Below, in pieces: positions 40,239-49,018 of a DNA stretch of 64,000 nt. Source of the stretch: Mesostigma viride (Eukaryota; Streptophyta; Mesostigmatophyceae; Mesostigmatales; Mesostigmataceae); the NCBI GenBank assembly GCA_009746045.1, contig RPFO01000065.1, positions 5,908,124 to 5,972,123 of the forward strand. Direction: 5' to 3'. Each line of letters opens with the position of its first letter. Positions within the stretch are counted from its first letter, which is position 1. The position numbers and the translations under genes were made by a program. Below the pieces are notes generated by a model, which ran no database searches, was not told where the DNA came from, and worked only from the letters and a program-made list of their open reading frames with translations.

Positions 40239-40291
40239 CCTCGTCTCGCTTTATACACTCGTATCCGAAAATAATTCCCGGTCGAGTGCGT

Positions 40292-41503
40292 CTAATCGAT
40301 GACGATGGGGTTGTCCGCCCGCCCCCCCGGCCGGGAACGGGAGGCCACCCTCTTCCACACGCTCTTCGCCCCGGCCTTCGCCGCTGTCCGCCGGCTCCGG
40401 CCCCGGCTCGCCGGCGTGGCGGCTCGCAGCATGGCCGCAAGCTGGGCGGCAGTAAGCTGGGGGGGCGCCCTCCGTCGCGGCGGCGCCAGCGGGCCGTACA
40501 CGCCCGCGTACGCGCGAGGATAAGCCGCCCTCCTGCGGGGCTTAGAAACTGGCGGGTACCCGTACATGTACGGCGACGGGGCGTACGCGTACGCGGGCGA
40601 CGGGGCGGACACGGGCCGCGGCGGGGCGCGGTACGCGGGGTACGGGTCCGACATCGGCGGAGGCGGCCCCGCGTACCCCTTGAAGCTCTCCATCGTCTGC
40701 GCGCACAGCGGGAACGTTGCCTTGGGGTTCACGACCTCCTTGCCGTCCCAAGTCTTGATAATCCTCGGCACGATCTTGGGCGGCTTGCCCCCTCCATATT
40801 TTGCTGCCTGGGCGGGGTCGTACTCGTACCAGATCGTCCCGGTGCCGGAGGGGCAGCTCACGTCGCCCGTCAGCTGGTAGTCGGCCATCAGCAGGTTGGA
40901 GAAGGCCTTGCCATCGTCCGCAGCGTTTTCGAGTTCGAGAATGAGACCGTACGCCCCCTGCCGCCGGGCCCAGGCCTCGATGTAGCTCAAAATCCTCATG
41001 CGTCTCCTGTTAAAGCGGATGATGTCGTCGCCGATCCACTTTCTGATTTTGTTTTGGAAGGTGTGGAATGAAACGCGGCTACCGTCCTTGGAGTACTGAC
41101 TGAGGAGCCGCATGCTACTGTATCCGTCATTATGTAACCATTCCCCTTCAGGTTCATAGTCAGGTTCGCGAGGCTGAAGCCCACGTCCCAAAGGATCCGC
41201 TGCATTCCATGTCGCCATTGCTGTTGTGTAATCCGTCCTCCTACGCTCGTTTCTCGTTTTGTTTTCTTCAATATTCTCTCTATTATCTACGAAACGCCCC
41301 CTGGTAGACGCGCTAACAGCCAACTCTGGGTTGGCCGCCACTGCAGTGCTTACCGCGCCCTCGGCGGTCGTCACGTTACCAAGGGGTTCGCCTCCCATGT
41401 CCCTCCCCCTGATCCGTGTCGCAACGGCAGCGAGGGCGTCCACATCGATCACCGCGTCTCGTACTCGAAAAACCCTCGGGTCGGCCTTTTGCATGCGCTC
41501 CAT
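40292..41503 (-). CDS. Viral structural-type protein, paralogue B
   Basis: 403 residues from ATG 41503 (MERMQKADPRVFRVRD). The middle domain (about residues 125-280) parallels paralogue A: IIRFNRRRMRILSYIEAW, LLMADYQLTGDVSCPSGTG, IWYEYDP, PKIVPRIIKTWDGKEVVNP and FPLC. The C-terminal 120 residues are rich in Tyr, Pro, Ala and Arg (YAYAPSPYMYGYPP), ending in a basic stretch (RGRSRRTAAKAGAKS) and PIVID. Same strand and 53 bases upstream of paralogue A. Function unknown; this is the last viral gene before the retrotransposon cluster. Confidence 0.65.
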   Translation of the reverse strand: MERMQKADPRVFRVRDAVIDVDALAAVATRIRGRDMGGEPLGNVTTAEGAVSTAVAANPELAVSASTRGRFVDNRENIEENKTRNERRRTDYTTAMATWNAADPLGRGLQPREPDYEPEGEWLHNDGYSSMRLLSQYSKDGSRVSFHTFQNKIRKWIGDDIIRFNRRRMRILSYIEAWARRQGAYGLILELENAADDGKAFSNLLMADYQLTGDVSCPSGTGTIWYEYDPAQAAKYGGGKPPKIVPRIIKTWDGKEVVNPKATFPLCAQTMESFKGYAGPPPPMSDPYPAYRAPPRPVSAPSPAYAYAPSPYMYGYPPVSKPRRRAAYPRAYAGVYGPLAPPRRRAPPQLTAAQLAAMLRAATPASRGRSRRTAAKAGAKSVWKRVASRSRPGGRADNPIVID

Positions 41504-41536
41504 GAGCTCGTAGTTGACGTTGGCAGGAGGGAAGTC

Positions 41537-41881
41537 AGTTGAGTAACTCTAGAGCCCTAGGATCTGGCTCTAAGTTCCCCATGTCCGTCCGCACGCCTTC
41601 CGCTAGCGTCCGCTAAGCCGCCGGCTATAATCCGGCGGTCCGATGCGGTCGACCGGTCTAAGGGCGGCGCCTAGGGCCGGCGCCACCTAGGCCCCAGTCC
41701 GGGGCCTTATCCGGGTCGGTACGGACAGCTAGCTTGTCCCACGGTTACGTCTAACCGGATAGGGTTTGCTGGCTAAGACATAAACCAGTGGTGGGCCAGC
41801 TCCGACAGCAGTTCTCTGTGTTCACCTTATCCCAAGCTCAACGTGACCGACCGCCATAGCTGAGCCGGTCGGGCTTTAACT
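41537..41881. other. 345-bp segment with AGTT...AACT ends, possible unrelated LTR at the virus/retroelement junction
   Basis: It begins AGTTGAGTAACT and ends TTTAACT, like the LTRs of the copia-like families here, and contains GC-rich inverted blocks. A G-rich tract (minus strand GGGGAGGATGTCC) abuts it as a polypurine tract would. It does not match the LTR at 56941-57642, although it sits where the 3' LTR of copia-2 should be. It may be the true LTR of a chimeric element or a separate solo LTR. The candidate left target duplication is AAGTC (41532-41536); no partner is seen. Confidence 0.4.
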
Positions 41882-42559
41882 GGACATCCTCCCCGACTAC
41901 AAGTCACAACCCGCTGGGCATGACAGTCAGCTTGGATTCCTTATTATATGTACATAGCACCCATACTGGTTCAGGAACACAAACAAATTACAATGAGTCC
42001 CTATCCCTTCCTGGGAGGCTCGTTGTGTTACCCATGTACAAGAGGTTGGCCAACTGTGGCAGCCCATAGGTGTTCAGCTAAGAACTTGAGAAGTATGTAC
42101 AACCTTCAGGACCTTAGGCGAAACCCCACAGATCACCCACAACAGCTCATCAGAAAACATTGCTGACCCCCAGACGGGAGTCGGCGCCGGTCTGCTACCC
42201 CTTATCGAACCAGACACAACATCTACGCGAAGCACATGCAAAACACAAGCTCCTATACTCATTCCAACCGTGGAAAATCAGGGGACCTGTCGCCACCTCA
42301 CCAGCATGGTGGATGGGTCAGCCAGTCCGTGAAACTCCGCCTTAGGACGGCACCAGGGAATCGAACCCCGCCCACAAACCACAGATCTGGGGAAACCTCA
42401 GACTGAGATGAAAACCCCAGATAGACATCTCTCCATCAGAGACAATGTCAGACATTCCCACACCAGAGACATGTCTCACCCCTCAAGGTGTGCTCAGGAT
42501 TATGTACAATCAAGCTCCCAGCCTGATATCCAGAGACTTAAGCACCCAGCTCTCAGCTT
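41882..42559 (-). other. Copia-2 3' untranslated region with T-arm-like motif
   Basis: No coding region. It matches 57713-58390 nearly base for base. At 42354-42370 it carries the tRNA T-arm-like hairpin CGGGGTTCGATTCCCTG (minus strand), as in copia-1. Confidence 0.65.
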
Positions 42560-45500
42560 TTAGACAGATAGACCAACTTGACAGTCAGCATTCATGAGCT
42601 TCCTCAGTACGTTGTACTGGACTGGGGCCTTGTGTGGCAGCTTGGTCAATGCATCAGCAGGGTTCTCCTCGCCAGGGATATGCTTCAAGTCAACCAGACT
42701 GGCCAACTCCTTTAGCAACAAATAATCCAGGTCCCGGCTTCTGGCCAGCTGCTTGTGAACAAACTGGACCATACCCATGCTGTCTGTTAGCAACAACGTC
42801 TCCATCTGCAAGGTCCAAGGGGTAACTGAAGCCAGCTCCAGCATTAACTCCTTTATGTACAGGCTGGACTGGATCCCCTCGCATATGGCCCTGCATTCTG
42901 CCACATCTGAACTGATACAGACCCTCTTCTGCAGTCTGCTGTACCAGCTGAACAAACTTGCCCTGCTCTGATAACAAGCAAACAGAGCAGCAGATCTCCC
43001 CCTGACCTTGGTAACCTGGCGAGCATCCATGGAACTGTCAACAAAGATCTCCAAGGTGATAGGCTGGGCAAAGTCAATCCCAGACAAAATCAGATCAGGG
43101 GTACTCTCCACCAGTCGGGCTATGACTCGAGGCTTCTCATCCTCAAGCACATCATCAGGCATTCTGCTATGGACCATCAAAGACGGACCACAGATGCTGG
43201 CAAACCAGGCCCACATGCCTCTCAACTCAGGTCCTGCAGCCTGGGTGATCTTCTCTGGCAAGGCCTTCACAATGGTCTGTTTATAATCTCCTCCAGCCTG
43301 AAGCCTGATACTCCACTCCCCATCCCTCCTGAACAGGGTAGCCTGCATTCCACAGAACACTACAGGCTTGTTGGGCTCCTGCCACAGCTCCTTGCCCAGT
43401 GAAAACTTGCCACTGATGACAGGAATAAACTTCTTCAGCCAGGTCGTGGGGGCTAGCAAATGCAGATCATCTCCATGCAAACTAGCATACACTGGCAGAC
43501 CCTCCCATTGGGCCAGCAACAAACAGGGATCAACTGAAGACACTCTCAAGCCACACTCACTGATCAGAGCTTCCTGCAGCGTGAGTCTCCAGATGATTGG
43601 GCTCGACCTGAGTCCTTCCAGGCCCTTCAGAATAACCAGGAATTGTTGATGCAGCTCCAGCTTCCAGATAGCAGGCACCTCAACACAGTAAGGCTCATCC
43701 TGCTTCCACACCCTCCTGGCCACTTCTGGATCAGATTTTAAAAATGCCCTCTTGAAGTCCAGCAGCACTGATGACATAGCTGCTCCCCTGTTCAGCAACC
43801 CCACGTAGAGACATAGCAAAATTCTCCATGTGTCGTGTAACATCCCTGGCGTGTACAGCTCCTCTCCTGGCAGACTCCCCGTGCCGTGATACTCATTCAG
43901 GACAGGCCTGACATGGGGCACTGATACCTCATCCACAACCTTCCTCTTCAGCACAAATCTCAAAGCAAGCTTCCTTGATGCTGGGGGACGCCTGTCTGTT
44001 GGTGCAGCACACTCAAACTGCAACCACTCCTCCAATGCCTTGGAGAAGGCGAGCTTCCAAGCCTCAAACAAAGTAGGCGAGCTCATCTCTTGGACTAGCT
44101 GGTCATATGTCAAAGGAGAGTGTGCAGCAAGGCTCCTGTGAGTTATGCCAATACTGCTGGGGTGCAACACAGCTGGAATCACCAAACTGGCTGCTGGGGG
44201 CACCTCCCCTTCATCCCATTTTACACCCTTGACCGGCTTGGCCCTGCACCTGATTGGAAATGTTGTCCTGAAATTTTCTAGGGGAATCATCCCCCAGCCA
44301 TCTCTTCTCAGAGCTGTAGCTCTGATAGAAATCCCAGGATTGCCCAGAAAATTCTGACCCAAAATCACAGGGCCATCATAGTCCTCTAGGACAAGGAAGG
44401 TCACATCCACACCCATGACAGGGGCAGTAACCTCTCCCAACACCCTTAGATGCGTCCTACCACTGAAATCAGACACCCAGGGGCAACTTGGTTCACCGAC
44501 CAGCAGTTCTCCTGTATGCTGAGGTCCCATGACAGAAACCTGTGCATTGGTATCTATCTCCATGGCAGCTACCTCAGGTTCATCCAACTGGACAAGCTTG
44601 GACACCTTAGGCTCCTTCTTGGCTCTTTGCAAAGCCTGTACAATATCTGATAGACGCACACCCCTAGGCCTGGTGTCGGGCCGTTCCGGAGGTGCAGCCT
44701 GTCCGCCTGCTTGCCCAACCACCGTATGTGAAGGTACCCCAGGGGCCGGGCCAGGGTCACCCTGAGGGCTCGATACAGCTGTAGCACCCTGATCAGGAAG
44801 TTCCACGTCACCCCCGCCTTGTACACCAACGGGCACCTGGAAGAGGTCTCCTTGATTACCTCCCCGGGGACGGATCTTTGACCAGGACAGACGGTGCACT
44901 GCTTGGGAGCCATCAATGGCCACCCAGCACTTATGGCCAGCGGCTTCTACTCGGGTCACCACCCCATCATGCCAGCTGCCACGTTTCCCTGGAAAGCTTG
45001 GCTCCTTCCACACAACAACCTGTTGTCCAACGTTAGGTTCTAGGACACTCCAGCCCTTGTCTTTCTGCCTCAGCTTGAGGAACTTGGCCTCTAGCTTCTC
45101 CTTCCATGCCTGCTCAGCATCAGCTGGCAGCATCCTGGTGTGCAGCATAAGAGGATTGATGGCAATGTCACCAAAGAACATGGGAGTCCTGAGGTTCAGC
45201 CTATCCTCCACAGAACGTAGCCATGCAGATGTCACAATGGCAGATGACGTCCTTGGAATCCTCTCCACCAGCAGCACAGTCTTGATCTCTTGGATGGCTC
45301 TCTCCACCACCCCTTGCTGGCCGTGGCTCTCCCTGGGTGTAATCAGCAACTCTGGAAACTCTGGCAGGTTCTCACAGCACTCAAACTGAATGTCACACTG
45401 CAACAACTCCAACCCAGGGTACCTGCTCCTTGTCAACTTCAGAGCAGCAATTAATGTAGGCTTCTCCATGTCAGGCAGGATCTCTAGGGTCTTGTACTTG

Positions 45501-46150
45501 GTATATCTGTCCACTGCCACCAGCAGCTTCAAACCCCTGATTCTCTGAATATCTACCTGCACATGGCCTGGCTGCAAAATAGGAGTCCTGGCATGAGACT
45601 GCTTGGGCTTTCTAGCAACTAGCCTGCACTTGCAAGCTTGAGCAACCTGTTGGCAGATGGAGTACAACTCACTTCCTCCCAGCCGTCTAGCAACTTGCAA
45701 AGACTGAGCTGCATGGCCAAACATGGTATGCAACCTTGAGGCAATGTCATACAAGAGAGAAAACCTTTTATTGTCATTATTAGCACTCAAGGTATGTACA
45801 GATCCCTTATGTACAGGAGGCACCAGGGTCGTGCCTGTCAGACTGTCTCCAGCCCTATCCTCATCCTGACCATCCTGTGCCAGTCCTGCACGGTCAGAAT
45901 GCTTCTGAGATCCACCTGGGTCCACATCACCAGGTCCTACCTCAGGCTCAGCACCGCCATGGCGGGCACGTTGGCGAGTAACCACTGCAGCTACAGCTGG
46001 CATACTCTCTGTGGTAACCAAGCTTGCCCCATCGTGTCCAATAGGCTCTGTCACTAGAGCATGGGGCTGCCCCTCACTGCCGTCACTAGCAGCTACATTA
46101 CACACCCCTGGGGGCACCCTCCAGGGTTCAGGGATGTGTGCAGGCTCAAG
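42560..46150 (-). CDS. pol: Copia-2 pol: integrase, protease-like, RT, RNase H (intact)
   Basis: One open frame continuing gag after UGA; residue numbers here count from 46117. Integrase: H130 and H135, CKC at 162-164, catalytic D189 (VQVDIQRI), D242 (CDIQF) and E272 (VERAIQE). Retropepsin-like domain at about 518-600: IDTNAQVSVM, then PVILGQNF; the usual D(T/S)G is DTN. RT: FVLKRK, LLDFKRAFL (D787), HGDD at 881-884. RNase H: FVDSSMDARQ (D1027), DVAECRA (E1074), TDSMGMV (D1112). It ends NPADALTK...VGLSV. The order IN-PR-RT differs from classical copia (PR-IN-RT). It is complete and could be active. Confidence 0.9.
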   Translation of the reverse strand, partial: LEPAHIPEPWRVPPGVCNVAASDGSEGQPHALVTEPIGHDGASLVTTESMPAVAAVVTRQRARHGGAEPEVGPGDVDPGGSQKHSDRAGLAQDGQDEDRAGDSLTGTTLVPPVHKGSVHTLSANNDNKRFSLLYDIASRLHTMFGHAAQSLQVARRLGGSELYSICQQVAQACKCRLVARKPKQSHARTPILQPGHVQVDIQRIRGLKLLVAVDRYTKYKTLEILPDMEKPTLIAALKLTRSRYPGLELLQCDIQFECCENLPEFPELLITPRESHGQQGVVERAIQEIKTVLLVERIPRTSSAIVTSAWLRSVEDRLNLRTPMFFGDIAINPLMLHTRMLPADAEQAWKEKLEAKFLKLRQKDKGWSVLEPNVGQQVVVWKEPSFPGKRGSWHDGVVTRVEAAGHKCWVAIDGSQAVHRLSWSKIRPRGGNQGDLFQVPVGVQGGGDVELPDQGATAVSSPQGDPGPAPGVPSHTVVGQAGGQAAPPERPDTRPRGVRLSDIVQALQRAKKEPKVSKLVQLDEPEVAAMEIDTNAQVSVMGPQHTGELLVGEPSCPWVSDFSGRTHLRVLGEVTAPVMGVDVTFLVLEDYDGPVILGQNFLGNPGISIRATALRRDGWGMIPLENFRTTFPIRCRAKPVKGVKWDEGEVPPAASLVIPAVLHPSSIGITHRSLAAHSPLTYDQLVQEMSSPTLFEAWKLAFSKALEEWLQFECAAPTDRRPPASRKLALRFVLKRKVVDEVSVPHVRPVLNEYHGTGSLPGEELYTPGMLHDTWRILLCLYVGLLNRGAAMSSVLLDFKRAFLKSDPEVARRVWKQDEPYCVEVPAIWKLELHQQFLVILKGLEGLRSSPIIWRLTLQEALISECGLRVSSVDPCLLLAQWEGLPVYASLHGDDLHLLAPTTWLKKFIPVISGKFSLGKELWQEPNKPVVFCGMQATLFRRDGEWSIRLQAGGDYKQTIVKALPEKITQAAGPELRGMWAWFASICGPSLMVHSRMPDDVLEDEKPRVIARLVESTPDLILSGIDFAQPITLEIFVDSSMDARQVTKVRGRSAALFACYQSRASLFSWYSRLQKRVCISSDVAECRAICEGIQSSLYIKELMLELASVTPWTLQMETLLLTDSMGMVQFVHKQLARSRDLDYLLLKELASLVDLKHIPGEENPADALTKLPHKAPVQYNVLRKLMNADCQVGLSV

Positions 46151-46153
46151 TCA
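46151..46153 (-). promoter_or_regulatory. In-frame UGA between copia-2 gag and pol, possible readthrough site
   Basis: Gag ends GCT GCT GAT CAT TGA and the same frame continues CTT GAG CCT GCA into pol without another stop. The 3' context CTT resembles CTG in copia-1; UGA-CU(A) is a known leaky context. Confidence 0.6.
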
Positions 46154-47320
46154 ATGATCAGCAGCCTTGCCCTTGCCCTTATCCTGGGATGGACCAGCCT
46201 TCTCCTTGCTGCCACCCTGAGCTGGCTTGCTCTGACCTTCCTGCCTCAGGTACGAGGGACACTCATTCCTGAAGTGACCCTTCCCTTGGCAGAAATAACA
46301 TTCCACCTGACTGATGTCCCGTGAGGTCCCACTGCTGGGCCCAGCCTTGGGAGGACCACCCACCCTCTTGAAGTCAAACTGGGACTGTGGATGCCCCGAC
46401 TTCGGCGGTGTCCCCCGTCCGGCCATTCTGCCACGCCCCCTCCTGGACCTTCCTCGACCCCTTGAAGAGGTCTCAGGCCCTCTCGAGGACGCTGGGCCCC
46501 CGTGGCCCGATCCCCTCATGGACTTAACCGCAGGTTCAGTGGCCTCCTCGTCCCCTTGACGTGGGCGCTTACCACCTACGTACTTGCCGCTGAAACACTC
46601 ATACAACTGGTCCGTCATGGCTGCCCAGCCATGGACCTGTCGCATGTGGATGGTCACATTATCCATGGTGACAGGATCCAGCTGCAGCGACTTGAGAAAG
46701 TCGCCCATGGCCATCCGATCTGCAACGAAGAATCCTTTGGCCATGGCGTCCTCCCTCAGCTTGACAAAGTCTTCAAAGGCGTGGACCACTAGCTGCCCCT
46801 TGATGGGCTTGTAGTCCAGGTACTCTTGCTTCAGGTGAGAACCATCGATGGTCCTCTTATCACTCAGGAACACCCTGAGTCGCGTCATAAACGCAGCCCA
46901 GGTGTCCCCCGCCGTGTGCCGCTCCCGGACAAACTTGAACAGCCGCCTCGCCGACTGCCTTATGTAGGCACTAGACGCCAGGATGCGAAGCTTGTCACCG
47001 GTGTAGATGTCCGTGTACAAGTTCATGTCCTCTAACATCCTCTCAGCGTCCCGGGGCTGCCAATTGTCCTTGATGGACTGAAACTGGCTGAGCACCGCGT
47101 ACCCCTCAGCCACGGTCGGCCGCCTAGGTGCCGCTTGATCTGCAGCTGGCGCGTTCTGACCGCCCTGAGATCCTTGGCTCTGATCATCTGCCAGCGCAGC
47201 CTGGTCTCCCAGCGCCTGGCCGTCACCGCGTCCATCACGTCCATCACGTCCATCCATCCCAGCGCCGCGCCGCTCGTAGCCCATACCGCGCCCCCGTTGG
47301 TCAATAGCACCCTCACTCAT
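46151..47320 (-). CDS. gag: Copia-2 gag
   Basis: 389 residues from ATG 47320 (MSEGAIDQRGRGMGY). A Gly/Asp/Arg-rich start is followed by a helical capsid-like region (AVLSQFQSIKDNW, AFMTRLRVFLSDKR, LVVHAFEDFVKLRED). An Arg/Gly-rich basic stretch and one CCHC knuckle (CYFCQGKGHFRNEC) precede a Lys/Gly tail. Layout and length parallel copia-1 gag. Confidence 0.88.
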   Translation of the reverse strand: MSEGAIDQRGRGMGYERRGAGMDGRDGRDGRGDGQALGDQAALADDQSQGSQGGQNAPAADQAAPRRPTVAEGYAVLSQFQSIKDNWQPRDAERMLEDMNLYTDIYTGDKLRILASSAYIRQSARRLFKFVRERHTAGDTWAAFMTRLRVFLSDKRTIDGSHLKQEYLDYKPIKGQLVVHAFEDFVKLREDAMAKGFFVADRMAMGDFLKSLQLDPVTMDNVTIHMRQVHGWAAMTDQLYECFSGKYVGGKRPRQGDEEATEPAVKSMRGSGHGGPASSRGPETSSRGRGRSRRGRGRMAGRGTPPKSGHPQSQFDFKRVGGPPKAGPSSGTSRDISQVECYFCQGKGHFRNECPSYLRQEGQSKPAQGGSKEKAGPSQDKGKGKAADH

Positions 47321-47415
47321 GATGGCCCCTGTTCAGATCTACTACAGCCAGCCAAGTGGCCAAGCAGCAATTAAAGCAATATAAGCTACTGAACAGGAAA
47401 GGAAAATGACAAGTG

Positions 47416-47444
47416 TTACCACTCAGTCAAGACCACCACGGTCA
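47416..47444 (-). pseudogene. Detached 3' end of the copia-2 extra ORF
   Basis: Without copia-3 and one CCCCC copy, the extra ORF from 55954 reads on in frame here (VTVVVLTEW) and stops at 47416-47418, about 95 bases before the gag ATG. Confidence 0.6.
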
Positions 47445-47449
47445 CCCCC

Positions 47450-47904
47450 AGTTGGATGGAGACTAGGAACGACGAACAACTGCTGAAGCTGAAAGCGAAT
47501 GATGATTGTATTACAATAATACAAGGAGAGAGCGATGAAAGCTGAGGGCTCAGAATGGAACTGGGCAAACTCGGGTGCTGTGGCACTCCCCAGTGCTACG
47601 CCTATATGCCTATGGCGGTGCTACCTGCAGCACACGACCAGTGGACAACTGTACACTGCAATGCCATGCGACCACGTCACTAGCAACCAGCTAAGACTCG
47701 GCCCGTCAGGCCCGGCTACACCGGACCTGGCGGGTCGAGCTAGCACCTAGGAACAGTCTGGCACTAACCGCACATCGGTCCACATGACACCTCAGTACCG
47801 TACACCCTGCCGTACTGTACTGAGGTGTCCCGCTCAGCCGCGGTAGGCAATACGCGGCGCGCAGGCCGGAAATCCGTGTGTCAGCCTAAGCATCTCATCT
47901 AACT
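47450..47904 (-). repeat. 3' LTR of copia-3
   Basis: 455 bp paired with 55494-55948. Confidence 0.92.
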
Positions 47905-49018
47905 CCCATTATGTTTTCCTTTCAGGTTGAAGGCTAGCGACTTCAAGCCTGACCCTGCCCAGCTAGGAGACTGACTCCAAGCTGACTGAGGTGCTGAGCA
48001 ACTGACACCCATACTGCAACATCTGGACTGAAAAAGATGGGCCCCAGAACTCGTGCAATACTTGTGATGGCATCACGTTTAGCTCAACATGCCCGGGGAG
48101 TTCCTCCTCCTCGCGAGCTCACAAGGGAGATAGCTATGCCTGTCTGCCTATCCAGGGAGTGCATCACCAGCCAAGAAGCCATTGTAAAAAAAATGCCAAG
48201 GTAACCGTTTAAGAGGTTCCATGTTGTTCCATCATCATCGCCCACTCAGAGAAAAATACCCAGCCAGGCTGGGTCAACTGAGCTCAGGTTACCTGCAACC
48301 TGAGGAGTGACAGTGGACAGGTTTATTGCACCCTGCACTGTCCATGTTGTACCTGCACAACATGTGAGGACCAGCCACCCCTGCCCTGCACAGAGGGGGC
48401 TGAAGTCCGAGTGACAGGTGACAGGACTATGACATCCTGGACCTGGCCACATTGCACCTGCACAACGTGTGAGACCAGCCACCCCTGCCCTGCACATGGG
48501 TGACTGAAGTCCTGGTGACAGGTGACAGGAATATTTCATCCTGCACCTGTGCTGAGCACGTTGTACTAGACAACATGACAGCACCCATGCCTTTACTGCC
48601 ACTGAACAGTAAGGCCAGGTGGCCCAGGATATCCACAGTGAACTGGGGTCCTGGGTAACCACCTGTCAAGGGAGCTTTGACCCTCCACTTGAATGGGGGC
48701 ACCTGAGCCACTGAGCTCAAGGCCAATCCACCAAGGCATACGCCCTAGTGAATAAAGGTGTGAGATACATCCCATGCCCACCTATGAAGGTGTGCATAAC
48801 GAAATTCCATGGTGTTGAAAAATCAAAACAGATTTTATTGGGCATAGGGCACGCAGATGTATGAAAAACAGACTCCAACCAACCCCCTTGCTGGAAGCCA
48901 CAACCTACCCCTTGGACCTGCCCAAGGGGTACTGGGTGACCTAGGCGGCCCTGGTGAACAGGACCCTGCTAGGCGTCCCCCCTATGGGGCAGGGTTGCCT
49001 GCTTGCCATAGGGGTTCA
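47905..49018 (-). other. Copia-3 3' untranslated region with a 104-bp direct repeat
   Basis: No supported gene. ACCAGCCACCCCTGCCCTGC occurs at about 48370 and 48474, with GTGACAGGTGACAGGA after each (48411 and 48515), a two-copy repeat with 104-bp period. The rest is unique. Confidence 0.6.
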
